A stretch of DNA of 58,884 nt, taken from assembly GCA_017534705.1 (NCBI GenBank), contig JAFXVU010000098.1, positions 1-58,884 of the forward strand, written 5' to 3'. Source of the stretch: Bacteroidaceae bacterium (GTDB lineage: Bacteria; Bacteroidota; Bacteroidia; Bacteroidales; Bacteroidaceae). Below are positions 26,378 through 34,529 of this stretch, one piece after another. How positions within the stretch are numbered: the stretch's first letter is position 1; every line of letters starts with the position of its first letter. A model generated the notes under the pieces. That model saw nothing but the letters and a program-made list of their open reading frames with translations, was not told the origin of the DNA and did not search any database. The translations under genes and the position numbers were made by a program.

Positions 26378-26554
26378 ATATAATGTCATACCCATGAAAC
26401 ATTTTTGCATATAACATTGAATAGATATACGTAAAAAACACCCAAAAACCGCACTTTCACGTGCATAAAAATTCAGATTCTGTATAAATGCCTTCATTTT
26501 AACATTTACTAAGAAACATTTGACATCAGCATTTTTTTGCTATGACGATGCTTT

Positions 26555-26570
26555 TGGCACGGTTTTTGTA
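26555..26570 (+). promoter_or_regulatory. Candidate sigma-54 (-24/-12) promoter
   Basis: TGGCAC, five bases, then TTGTA gives the sigma-54 spacing (GG at 26556-26557, G at 26568). One deviation from TGGCAC-N5-TTGC: T instead of C at the -12 C. It points toward dedA. The window also encodes a sigma-54 activator. Confidence 0.4.
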
Positions 26571-26654
26571 TAAACATAATCAGCGGACAATCATAAACAA
26601 GAAACGAAGAACCTCTTTTTCACCAAAAAGCATGGTTGAATCATAAAAAAGTGC

Positions 26655-26662
26655 TAAATTTG
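26655..26662 (+). promoter_or_regulatory. -7 promoter element upstream of dedA
   Basis: TAAATTTG followed by C, with TTG 17 bases upstream (26636-26638). Transcription would start about at the ATG 26671, which favours the later ATG 26743 as the translation start. Confidence 0.55.
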
Positions 26663-26742
26663 CACTTTAAATGCAAGGATGCGACGGAAGCGTCCGCTTA
26701 AACAAAAAAACAGACACCAAAAAACAAGCGAGAAACAACGCA

Positions 26743-27411
26743 ATGGAAGATTTTATCGTCAACCTGACAGGAGGAGCGCTCGATCACCTCAACTATTTCT
26801 GGATCATCGTGTTCATGGCCATCGAGAGTTCCTTCATTCCTTTTCCCTCAGAAGTGGTCATGATACCCGCAGCATACATCGCCGCCGAACGCGGTGAGAT
26901 GACCATGCCAATGATTGTGCTCTGCGGCACACTCGGCGCACTCATCGGCGCGCTAGTGAACTATGCCCTATCCTACTTCCTCGGGCGCCCCATCGTCTAT
27001 GCCTTCGCCAACAGCCGATTCGGACACATGTGCCTTATCGACGCTCAGAAGGTGGAGAAAGCAGAAAAATACTTCGACCGACACGGAGCCATCTCCACAC
27101 TCATCGGACGTATGATACCAGCCATCAGGCAACTCATTTCAATACCCGCAGGACTGGCTAAAATGAACCTTCTGAGTTTCATTCTCTACACCTGCCTCGG
27201 AGCTGCCATCTGGAACATCATCCTTGTGGGCATCGGATGGGTTTGCCACACCCAGGTCAACGAACAGCAACTCATCGCAACCATCTCCCACTACAGCCAC
27301 ATCATCGGCATCACTGCCATTGTGATTGTGGTGTTCATCATTGCCTTCCTCATCTACCAAGGCATCAAAACCGACAAGAAACCAAAACTACAAGAAAGCC
27401 AAAACAAATAA
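26743..27411 (+). CDS. DedA-family membrane protein
   Basis: 222 residues from ATG 26743. The frame extends to 26671, but that leader is basic, lacks family similarity and would start almost at the transcription start. Family landmarks: 'ESSFIPFPSEVVMIPA' (about 28-43) with its F-x-P-x-P-x-E re-entrant motif, and 'FLGRPIVYAFANSRFG' and 'RMIPAIRQLISIPAGLAKM' (about 127-145) with the conserved Arg/Pro positions. Four to five hydrophobic segments. DedA/VTT-fold proteins act in phospholipid carrier (undecaprenyl phosphate) recycling or lipid scrambling across the inner membrane. ffh follows after a CTAG array. Confidence 0.9.
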   Translation: MEDFIVNLTGGALDHLNYFWIIVFMAIESSFIPFPSEVVMIPAAYIAAERGEMTMPMIVLCGTLGALIGALVNYALSYFLGRPIVYAFANSRFGHMCLIDAQKVEKAEKYFDRHGAISTLIGRMIPAIRQLISIPAGLAKMNLLSFILYTCLGAAIWNIILVGIGWVCHTQVNEQQLIATISHYSHIIGITAIVIVVFIIAFLIYQGIKTDKKPKLQESQNK

Positions 27412-27426
27412 AAATCTAAAAATCAT

Positions 27427-27493
27427 CTAGAACATCTAGAACATCTAGAGTTTCTAGAACATCTAGAGTTTCTAGAACATCTAGAGTTTCTAG
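27427..27493. repeat. CTAG-core tandem array A, exact 9-nt period, 8 copies
   Basis: CTAG occurs at 27427, 27436, 27445, 27454, 27463, 27472, 27481 and 27490. Units are tctagaaca or tctagagtt. The array starts 16 bases after the dedA stop and ends 34 bases before ffh. Confidence 0.97.
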
Positions 27494-27526
27494 AAAAAAA
27501 CAACCACCACAAACAACTAATGTCCT

Positions 27527-28891
27527 ATGTTTGAAAATTTAAGTGAAAGACTTGAGCGATCTTTCAAGATTCTCAAAGGTGAAGGCCAAATCACCGAAAT
27601 CAATGTGGCCGAGACACTCAAAGACGTGCGAAAGGCACTCATTGAAGCCGACGTGAACTACCGTACAGCCAAAACCTTCATCGATACCGTGAAACAGAAG
27701 GCCTTGGGACAGAACGTACTGACTGCAGTCAAACCCAGCCAACTCATGGTGAAAATCGTGCACGACGAACTCGCTGCACTGATGGGCGGAGAAGCCACAG
27801 GACTTAACCTCAAGGGCCACCCTGCCATCATTCTCATGTCGGGTCTGCAAGGTTCGGGTAAGACCACCTTCAGCGGCAAACTAGCCAACCTGCTGAAGAA
27901 CAAACAGGGCAAACGCCCCATGCTCGTGGCTTGTGACGTCTATCGTCCCGCTGCCATCGAACAGTTGAAAGTGGTGGGTGAGTCTGTTGGCGTGACCGTC
28001 TATTCCGAGCCCGACGTGAAAGACCCCGTTGGCATCGCCCAAAGAGGAATCAACGAAGCCCGAAGCAAGGGCTATGACGTGGTCATCGTCGATACCGCCG
28101 GACGTCTGGCTGTAGATGAACAGATGATGCAGGAAATTGCCAACATCAAAAACGCCATCAACCCCGACGAGACACTCTTCGTAGTCGATGCCATGACGGG
28201 TCAGGATGCCGTCAACACCGCCAAGGAATTCAACGACAGACTTGACTTCGACGGCGTGGTACTGACCAAACTCGACGGTGACACCCGAGGCGGTGCAGCT
28301 ATCTCCATCCGTTCAGTCGTCACAAAACCCATCAAGTTTGTGGGTACAGGCGAGAAAATGGACGCGCTTGATGTCTTCCACCCCGACCGTATGGCCGACC
28401 GTATCCTCGGCATGGGCGACATCGTCTCGCTCGTGGAACGTGCACAGCAACAGTTCGACGAGAAGGAAGCCAAGGCACTGGAGAAAAAAATCGCCAAGAA
28501 CAAGTTCGACTACAACGACTTCCTCAACCAGATTGGCCAAATCAAGAAGATGGGCAACATCAAGGACCTGGCTTCCATGATACCCGGCATGAGCAAAATC
28601 ATGAAGGACATCGACATCGACAACAATGCCTTCAAGAGCATCGAGGCCATGATAGGTTCTATGACCCCATACGAACGCGCACATCCTGATGAAATCAACA
28701 TGAGCCGCAAGCAACGCATCGCACGAGGCAGCGGCAACAGCATCGACGAAGTGAACCGCATCACCAAGCAGTTTGAGGAAATGCGCAAGATGATGCGCAT
28801 GATGCAAGGCAACAAGATGGCCGCCATGATGGGACGCATGGGAGGAGGCTTCGGAGGCGGCTTCGGAGGCGGTAAGAAACGCAAGAAATAA
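27527..28891 (+). CDS. ffh: Signal recognition particle GTPase Ffh
   Basis: 454 residues. Order: N domain (1-90), GTPase G domain with P-loop 'GLQGSGKTTFSGKLA' (about 105-119), 'DTAGRLAVDEQM' and 'TKLDGDTRGG', then a Met-rich M domain with 'RIARGSGNSIDEVN' (about 404-417), which binds SRP RNA, and a Gly/Met-rich tail. It targets nascent membrane proteins to the translocon with FtsY and 4.5S RNA. Length is normal. folD follows 21 bases later, so the two are probably co-transcribed. Confidence 0.98.
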   Translation: MFENLSERLERSFKILKGEGQITEINVAETLKDVRKALIEADVNYRTAKTFIDTVKQKALGQNVLTAVKPSQLMVKIVHDELAALMGGEATGLNLKGHPAIILMSGLQGSGKTTFSGKLANLLKNKQGKRPMLVACDVYRPAAIEQLKVVGESVGVTVYSEPDVKDPVGIAQRGINEARSKGYDVVIVDTAGRLAVDEQMMQEIANIKNAINPDETLFVVDAMTGQDAVNTAKEFNDRLDFDGVVLTKLDGDTRGGAAISIRSVVTKPIKFVGTGEKMDALDVFHPDRMADRILGMGDIVSLVERAQQQFDEKEAKALEKKIAKNKFDYNDFLNQIGQIKKMGNIKDLASMIPGMSKIMKDIDIDNNAFKSIEAMIGSMTPYERAHPDEINMSRKQRIARGSGNSIDEVNRITKQFEEMRKMMRMMQGNKMAAMMGRMGGGFGGGFGGGKKRKK

Positions 28892-28912
28892 CCATTTAGA
28901 ACATATAAAGAT

Positions 28913-29794
28913 ATGCAAATCATCGACGGTAAGGCCACAGCGGCCGAAATCAAGAAAGAGATAGCCGCAGAAGTGGAACAAATAGTGGCACAAGGCGGTA
29001 AAAGACCACACCTTGCAGCCATACTCGTGGGACACGACGGGGGCAGCGAGACCTACGTGAAAAACAAAGTGCTGGCCTGTGAGGCCTGTGGCTTCAAATC
29101 TTCGCTCATTCGTTTTGAAGACACCATCACCGAGGAGGAACTGCTGGCGAAAGTGAAGGAACTGAACGAGGACGACGATGTCGATGGATTCATCGTGCAG
29201 TTGCCTTTGCCCAAGCACATTGCCGAGCAGAAGGTCATTGAGGCCATCGACTACCGCAAGGACGTGGACGGTTTCCATCCTATCAATGTGGGCAGAATGT
29301 CCATCGGTCTGCCTTGTTATATCTCGGCCACACCCAACGGCATACTTACCCTCCTTGCCAGATACGGCATCGAAACCAGAGGGAAGAAATGCGTCATCCT
29401 TGGAAGAAGCAACATCGTGGGTAAACCCATGGCATCGTTGATGATGCAGAAAAGATATCCAGGCGACGCAACGGTGACCGTCTGCCACAGCCATTCACCC
29501 AAACTCAAGGAGGAATGCCGTCAGGCCGATATTATCATCGCCGCCATCGGAAGTCCGAACTTCGTCACTGCCGACATGGTGAAGGAAGGAGCTGTGGTCA
29601 TCGATGTGGGCACCACTCGTGTGCCAGATGCCACACGCAAGAGCGGTTTCAGACTCTGTGGTGACGTGAAGTTCGACGAGGTGGCACCGAAATGCAGTTT
29701 CATCTCGCCTGTACCAGGTGGCGTCGGTCCCATGACCATCTGCTCCCTGATGAAAAACACCCTTTCTGCCGGAAAAAAAGAATTCTATAAGTAA
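28913..29794 (+). CDS. folD: Bifunctional methylenetetrahydrofolate dehydrogenase/cyclohydrolase FolD
   Basis: 293 residues, normal length. It interconverts 5,10-methylene-THF and 10-formyl-THF in the cytoplasm for purine and formyl-Met synthesis. Landmarks: '[16 protein letters not shown]' (about 45-60) with the catalytic Lys region, 'VQLPLPKH' (about 96), '[17 protein letters not shown]' (about 161-177, NADP-binding) and '[15 protein letters not shown]' near the C-terminus. It is immediately downstream of ffh and converges with the GH16 gene. Confidence 0.98.
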   Translation: MQIIDGKATAAEIKKEIAAEVEQIVAQGGKRPHLAAILVGHDGGSETYVKNKVLACEACGFKSSLIRFEDTITEEELLAKVKELNEDDDVDGFIVQLPLPKHIAEQKVIEAIDYRKDVDGFHPINVGRMSIGLPCYISATPNGILTLLARYGIETRGKKCVILGRSNIVGKPMASLMMQKRYPGDATVTVCHSHSPKLKEECRQADIIIAAIGSPNFVTADMVKEGAVVIDVGTTRVPDATRKSGFRLCGDVKFDEVAPKCSFISPVPGGVGPMTICSLMKNTLSAGKKEFYK

Positions 29795-29795
29795 A

Positions 29796-29840
29796 TTGGA
29801 ATAATCCGAGTATTCAAATTGTTCCGAATCATCCGGAAAT
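29796..29840. repeat. Degenerate 9-nt array at the folD/GH16 junction
   Basis: Five 9-nt units (ttggaataa, tccgagtat, tcaaattgt, tccgaatca, tccggaaat) begin one base after the folD stop. Same register and tccgga-like core as the array at 40568-40630. Confidence 0.55.
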
Positions 29841-29853
29841 ATCGAACCCTGCG

Positions 29854-30735
29854 CTATCTCTTCTGATAGACTCTCACATAATCCACAAAATAATACATGG
29901 GGAAGGCATCATCATCGATGGTGCCTCCATTGTCTCCGCCCAAAGCGAGGTTAAGCAGGATGTACTGAGGATAGTTGAAAGGATTCAACTCCTTGCCGAT
30001 ACGGCCATTGCGAACACTCTCCATGGGGATGAGATTGAGCAGTTCGTCATCGAGATATAAGGCGATTTCCTTCTCATCCCAGTCCATGCGCCACACATGG
30101 AACTTGTCAGCCCATTGTGAGTCCTTGTCAAGGAAATGCTGAAAGGGGATACGCTTGCTGTTCCATACGGCATGGGAAGGACGGTCGTCACCCCAGGCGG
30201 CATTGGCGAGAATATGCGGCACACCGTTGACACGGTAGTATTCCATCACGTCAATCTCACCGCATGAAGGCCAGGGCATTCCGCTCCCTAAAGTCCAGAT
30301 GGCAGGCCATGCACCACCCGCAACGGGGATGGCGGCACGAACCTCCAGACGACCGTAGAGGAAACTGTACTTGCCGCGGGTGTTGATGGAAGCGGAGGTG
30401 TAGTTCACACGTTCACGCTGAGCACGCCAGTCGCGTGCACCTTCCACATACAAAGGGTTGAGCATGTCGCAGCGCTTGGCCTCAATCACCAGACAACCAT
30501 CCTTGCAGAAAGCATTATTCTGCCGGTACCATTGGTCCTCGTGATTGCGCACAAACCCCTCCTCGAAGTTCCATACCGTTGTATCCACATCACCATCCTT
30601 GTTGAACTCCTCACTCCAAACCAACTCATAAGCGTCGACTGACGTCAGAGATAGTGATGAAGTAATGGTTGCCATTTGCGCATGAGAGGCTGCAAACATC
30701 CCTGATAGCGCAATGAAGAGAATTTGTCTGTTCAT
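29854..30735 (-). CDS. Secreted glycoside hydrolase family 16 (beta-glucanase type)
   Basis: 293 residues. Signal peptide about 1-19 ('FAASHAQ'). The GH16 catalytic signature E-x-D-x-x-E is intact as 'GEIDVMEYY' (Glu160 nucleophile, Asp162, Glu165 acid/base). Further landmarks are 'WSEEFNKDG', 'YGRLEVRAAIPVAGGAWPAIWTL' and 'HVWRMDWDEKEIALYLDDELL'. GH16 enzymes cut beta-1,3/1,4-glucans or related polymers (laminarin, lichenan); the exact substrate is not determinable by eye. No sorting tail, so probably periplasmic or freely secreted. No SusC/D pair is nearby. Monocistronic in appearance. Confidence 0.93.
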   Translation of the reverse strand: MNRQILFIALSGMFAASHAQMATITSSLSLTSVDAYELVWSEEFNKDGDVDTTVWNFEEGFVRNHEDQWYRQNNAFCKDGCLVIEAKRCDMLNPLYVEGARDWRAQRERVNYTSASINTRGKYSFLYGRLEVRAAIPVAGGAWPAIWTLGSGMPWPSCGEIDVMEYYRVNGVPHILANAAWGDDRPSHAVWNSKRIPFQHFLDKDSQWADKFHVWRMDWDEKEIALYLDDELLNLIPMESVRNGRIGKELNPFNYPQYILLNLALGGDNGGTIDDDAFPMYYFVDYVRVYQKR

Positions 30736-30861
30736 ATTACAAATGTGTTTTATAGTCGAATGAAATGGATGGGGAGAACAACTTGATGGGAAGAATGGGC
30801 GCTATGTCTCTCCTACAAAAGTCGTGTCCTGAGTCGGACGTGTCTCAAACTAATGCATGCC

Positions 30862-31347
30862 TCAATCTACCGATGGGGTTGACTGATTATAATTGAGCTT
30901 GTCCACCAGATTCAGGAGTCGGTTGATTTGGTCTTCCTTGAGTTTCAAGGCTTCCTGCAACTTCATGATGCTTGCCAAATGTTCTTCTTCGCGTTTCTGA
31001 ATCTGAATCAGAATCTTCATCAACGACTGATACTTGTCATCTTTCACAGGAGTCGATGACGAGTTGTACAGGTTCTCGTCTAAATGAGATGCATCGTCCA
31101 AACTCAAACTATCTGATACAGACTTCAGCATATCACCTTTTCCCGTTGCCACCCAATATGGATTGAGTTGAGGGAAAACATTTATCATATTCATCAGTTT
31201 CTGAACGCCTATATCTCCCTTAATGCTATTGATGTAGCCGTTAGACAACTGGCACCTGCGTTCAAACTCTGATTTTCGGATTTTCAAATAACTAATAAAC
31301 GCTAATAATCGTTCTTTCGTTCCTTCTTTGTCATTCATTTTGTTCAA
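30862..31347 (-). CDS. HTH (phage-repressor-like) transcriptional regulator with coiled-coil tail
   Basis: 161 residues; an ATG three codons in is an alternative start. The N-terminal 70 residues look like the small helix-turn-helix domain common in Bacteroidetes: 'LLAFISYLKIRKSEFERRCQLSNGYINSIKGDIG' then 'LNPYWVATGKGDML'. The C-terminus (about 105-155) is a helical Glu/Lys-rich coiled coil ('KREEEHLASIMKLQEALKLKEDQINRLL'), probably for dimerisation. It is divergent from the HExxH metallopeptidase-like gene across 338 bases and may regulate it; that is inference. A minus-strand -7 box lies at 31389-31396. Confidence 0.8.
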   Translation of the reverse strand: MNKMNDKEGTKERLLAFISYLKIRKSEFERRCQLSNGYINSIKGDIGVQKLMNMINVFPQLNPYWVATGKGDMLKSVSDSLSLDDASHLDENLYNSSSTPVKDDKYQSLMKILIQIQKREEEHLASIMKLQEALKLKEDQINRLLNLVDKLNYNQSTPSVD

Positions 31348-31388
31348 TACAGCTTAGAATAAAAAACAGAATTATCTATTTGAGACTG

Positions 31389-31396
31389 CAAACATA
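31389..31396 (-). promoter_or_regulatory. -7 promoter element for the HTH regulator
   Basis: The minus strand reads TATGTTTG followed by C, a full TAnnTTTG match, 42 bases from the start codon. Confidence 0.5.
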
Positions 31397-31473
31397 TAGT
31401 TTTTTTCTATCTTTTCAAAATTTTCATTCTCTTTTTTCATCCAATTCAAAACCACACCTTTTCATTTCTGTTG

Positions 31474-31492
31474 ATTTGCAGCCTATGCAAAT
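31474..31492. promoter_or_regulatory. Inverted repeat, possible operator
   Basis: Perfect 7-bp dyad (atttgca / tgcaaat) with a 5-base centre between the divergent promoters; a second tgcaaat lies at 31628-31634 near the start of the downstream gene. Binding by the adjacent HTH protein is inferred only. Confidence 0.35.
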
Positions 31493-31641
31493 TGTCTTTT
31501 TTGGGAAAACAAGAGAGCTATGTGTCACCCTCTCCCACTAAAAAAAAAAAAAATAGTTGAAAAAATTAGTGTGCAATACGATAAATTAGGAAAAAAAATG
31601 TAACTTGCAACGAATTTGGAAATGTGATGCAAATGAGCTGT

Positions 31642-31649
31642 CACTTTTG
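31642..31649 (+). promoter_or_regulatory. Weak -7 promoter candidate for the metallopeptidase-like gene
   Basis: CACTTTTG matches 7 of 8 positions of TAnnTTTG, with TTTG at 31615-31618 as -33 element. The spacing of 23 is at the long end. Confidence 0.35.
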
Positions 31650-31685
31650 TAGAATAATGCTAAACTAACAACTATAACTGACAAA

Positions 31686-34355
31686 ATGAAAAAAGATTTA
31701 CTATCGACCACCAAGACGCTGACATGGAGCATCCTCTGTATGCTCACCACCCTGTCAGTACAGGCCAAGAACACACGGACCACCTACACTTTCACCATCA
31801 ACCGTACAGCAGAACAAACCACACCCACAGTCTGCGAAATCCACACCAATGTGCTGAACGCAAAACTACACACTGATGCCGTGGCTGGATTAGCAAGTGG
31901 AGCTGTGCGTTTCTGCGCCATCCAAGGAAGCACGGGAAAAGTGACGCGCGCCACTACCCTCACCCCTTACGGTCATTACTTCAATGAGGAAGGCAATGTA
32001 GTGGTAGAGTCGAAAGGTGTCATCTCCTCACAGTTCAACGGTAAGAACGCCTTCAACGTCAACACCATCCAAGGCATGGTCAAGAAAGGCGACAATCATT
32101 TCGTGCAACAGGTATTCATCGCCACCAGCACCAACGACACCGTGGTTTACTCCTTCAACATCAACATCGGCGACAGCCAGTCTGTGGAATCGGACGAGCC
32201 TTCTGTCATACACCGGCCCGACAAGATTGACACCTGGCTGGCTCGACCATACGTGCAGCGCAACGACCAAACACCTGAATACGTCAACTTCATTCAGGTG
32301 AACGCCGGCGACAACCTGACTTTCGGTTTCCGACCACTGCACGAAGGAGAAGCCATCAAGTTCAGCGTCAGAGGACCAAACGGGAAAAGCCTTCGCAACT
32401 ACGGTGAGGAAGACTTCACGCTCAACGCCGTGGAACCCACAGACGCAGGAGACTACAAGGCAACGGTGAGAATCACCAAACCCGACAACACCTCAACGAC
32501 TAAGATATACTCCATCATGGTCGATGTGCAAACCAACCAAGGCGAGAACTGGGACTGGAAAGAGCATACAGCTGTGTGGAGCTACGACTTCCGCGATGAG
32601 AACCCTAACGGTTTCCCCATGCCCACCAAGGTACACAAGTTCACACAGCGCAACGGTAAAGCCGCCAACCGTGTGGATGGCGACTGGTGGTGTGTCTACT
32701 GGGGCGACAACCTCAACTCCGAGGTTGATGGCAATAATAAGAACGCCATGACCAACATGATGAAGAAATACGACGAGGACTTCGCCTATATCCGTGACGT
32801 GATGGGATGGCCGCCCGACATCAACGCACGAAAAGGATACAAATCGTTCGTCTATGTCTTCGGTTCTGGCATTAACCGCGATAACACATCTCCAACAGAA
32901 CAAGGTGGTTACCAGAGCCAGACCTCACCCGATGACGGCGGTTCTTGGCCCTGCGTATGGGCTTCCTACTACCCTGTAAGCCGTTTCCGCGACGACGCCC
33001 GTTCACGCTATAACGACTGCGACTACCAATGTGAGGCAATGGTCCATGAAGGCATACACGCCACTTTCGCCGACATGGAAGGCGTGAAGCAGTCGGCATG
33101 GTTCCACGAGGGCGGCAACGTGTGGCTACAGATGGCCATGAACTCCCGACGCGACGGTGTGTATGGAGCCCCAGGATGGCTAGGCGTGGGCAACCTCATC
33201 TGTCCTTTCATGCCTATCGAGTGCTACTCAGGCTGGTTGCAGGACGGCAGTTTCGGCGGTCCTTCGGCTGAGGGCGTGAACATGTACAACAGTAACGGAC
33301 AGCAGGTATGCACATGGCGCAACCTCATCGGAGGCGTTCAGTACGGAGAGGTGTTCCCGCTCTTCCTTGGCGAGGCTGTGGGTTACGGAGCCATCCCATG
33401 GATTTGGCGTTACTGCCGCACACGCGTGCTTGAGGGTATCGCTACTGGCAACAGCACGGAAAAAGTGGAGGGCATCGGCGACGAGGCCATGCGTATGCTT
33501 ATCATGCAATACCGCGCTAAGCTCGCCACACTCGACTTCGGCGGATTCTCACCAGGATGCCGAAACCTCATCAACAATTATTTCCTCACCACAGTGAAAG
33601 CCGAATTTGAGCCATACTGGATTAATGTGGCGCCATTCAAACTCACGCCTTACCAAGGCTGCACCATCAACGACGACGAGGGATGGATGGCACCCGACAC
33701 GCTCACCAACCCAGGATGGAGCGGAGGAAACATCATACCGATACACGTGGAGGGTAACTCGGCCACCGTTTCATTCCGCCCCGAGGACGACAACATGCGA
33801 TGCCAACTCTGCTACCGCACCAAAGACGGACGTTGCTTCTACAGCCAACCGGTGAAATGCGGACCTATGGTACTGAACTGGACCGCCAGCGACGCACCTG
33901 CCAATGGCGTGATCTTCTGTGTGCCTTGCAACACTGACTACATCTACACAGGCGACGCGCTCCGCAAGAAACACTTCGACTACCGCATCAAGCTCGGTGA
34001 GGGAGCTTTGGCCATCGCCGCCACAGATGTAAAATGGTTCATGTATGAGCAAAACCTCAGGGACAATGCCTTTGAGACCGATGTTAAGGATATCATGGCA
34101 GAAAAGAAAGACGCGGACGTGAGGATTCTCTCCAGCACACTGCGCGGCGGAGAAAAACTCCAACTCGACTTCGGCAATGAAGACCCCACCGCCTACAATG
34201 CCCACCTCGTAGGTATACAGGGAGTGGTCATCAACGAGCAGTCCGTAGCGTCCGACGGTACCATCAGCATTCCTGCAAACCTCGTCAAGGGTATGTATAT
34301 CCTCGCCATCGAACACAACGGACAAGTACAGACCTTCAAGGTCTTCGTCAGATAA
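31686..34355 (+). CDS. Large secreted gluzincin-like metallopeptidase (HExxH ... E), 889 aa
   Basis: Signal peptide about 1-27 ('LSVQAKN'). Residues about 30-170 and 190-280 look like beta domains; the second is Ig-like ('DFTLNAVEPTDAGDYKATVRI'). The central domain carries 'HEGIHATF' (His454, Glu455, His458) followed by 'WFHEGGNVW' (Glu475), the spacing expected for a gluzincin zinc site. It resembles the DUF6055-type zincin-like families as I recall them, but I cannot assign a named family. The C-terminus ends in a sorting-like tail 'KGMYILAIEHNGQVQTFKVFVR', suggesting surface attachment. Proteolytic activity and substrate are inferred. It is flanked by a divergent HTH regulator and a CTAG array. 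Confidence 0.8.
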   Translation: MKKDLLSTTKTLTWSILCMLTTLSVQAKNTRTTYTFTINRTAEQTTPTVCEIHTNVLNAKLHTDAVAGLASGAVRFCAIQGSTGKVTRATTLTPYGHYFNEEGNVVVESKGVISSQFNGKNAFNVNTIQGMVKKGDNHFVQQVFIATSTNDTVVYSFNINIGDSQSVESDEPSVIHRPDKIDTWLARPYVQRNDQTPEYVNFIQVNAGDNLTFGFRPLHEGEAIKFSVRGPNGKSLRNYGEEDFTLNAVEPTDAGDYKATVRITKPDNTSTTKIYSIMVDVQTNQGENWDWKEHTAVWSYDFRDENPNGFPMPTKVHKFTQRNGKAANRVDGDWWCVYWGDNLNSEVDGNNKNAMTNMMKKYDEDFAYIRDVMGWPPDINARKGYKSFVYVFGSGINRDNTSPTEQGGYQSQTSPDDGGSWPCVWASYYPVSRFRDDARSRYNDCDYQCEAMVHEGIHATFADMEGVKQSAWFHEGGNVWLQMAMNSRRDGVYGAPGWLGVGNLICPFMPIECYSGWLQDGSFGGPSAEGVNMYNSNGQQVCTWRNLIGGVQYGEVFPLFLGEAVGYGAIPWIWRYCRTRVLEGIATGNSTEKVEGIGDEAMRMLIMQYRAKLATLDFGGFSPGCRNLINNYFLTTVKAEFEPYWINVAPFKLTPYQGCTINDDEGWMAPDTLTNPGWSGGNIIPIHVEGNSATVSFRPEDDNMRCQLCYRTKDGRCFYSQPVKCGPMVLNWTASDAPANGVIFCVPCNTDYIYTGDALRKKHFDYRIKLGEGALAIAATDVKWFMYEQNLRDNAFETDVKDIMAEKKDADVRILSSTLRGGEKLQLDFGNEDPTAYNAHLVGIQGVVINEQSVASDGTISIPANLVKGMYILAIEHNGQVQTFKVFVR

Positions 34356-34373
34356 AACATCAAGCTAAGAATC

Positions 34374-34519
34374 CTAGGATTTCTAGACTTTCTAGATTTC
34401 CTAGGATTTTTCTAGATTTCCTAGACTTTCTAGATTTTCCTAGGATTTTCTAGATTTCCTAGATTTTCTAGATTTTCTAGGTTTTCCTAGAATTTCCTAG
34501 GATTTCCTAGATTTTCTAG
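34374..34519. repeat. CTAG-core tandem array B, 16 copies
   Basis: CTAG at 34374, 34383, 34392, 34401, 34412, 34421, 34430, 34440, 34450, 34459, 34468, 34477, 34487, 34497, 34507 and 34516, period 9-11. Units are tctagattt or cctaggatt. It fills the gap between the convergent metallopeptidase and WYL genes. Confidence 0.97.
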
Positions 34520-34529
34520 GATTCCTAAT

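Larger units (their letters stand above)
25985..26742. other. Repeat-rich intergenic region (758 bp) upstream of dedA
   Basis: No gene is visible. From left to right it holds a minus-strand promoter for the DUF4468-like gene, an AT-rich tract, small inverted repeats (around 26176-26197), a 22-bp perfect hairpin, a 14-nt tandem array, a second AT-rich tract with a sigma-54-like promoter, and the dedA promoter. Confidence 0.8.
31348..31685. other. Divergent regulatory region (338 bp) between HTH regulator and metallopeptidase-like gene
   Basis: AT-rich, no gene. It contains the minus-strand promoter of the regulator, an inverted repeat atttgca-gccta-tgcaaat (31474-31492) with a further tgcaaat at 31628, a 15-base A tract near 31540, and a weaker plus-strand promoter candidate. 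Confidence 0.6.

Noticed and set aside
26671..26742. Extended N-terminus of DedA
   Set aside because: Basic leader without family similarity, beginning at the predicted transcription start.
28313..29494. 393-codon open frame antisense to ffh and folD
   Set aside because: It is a shadow of two strongly conserved genes on the other strand; no homology, no signal or promoter, and codon choice mirrors the sense genes.
34374..34519. CTAG array B as an intrinsic terminator or a CRISPR
   Set aside because: No spacer structure, and no single stable stem followed by a T-run; many small palindromes instead.
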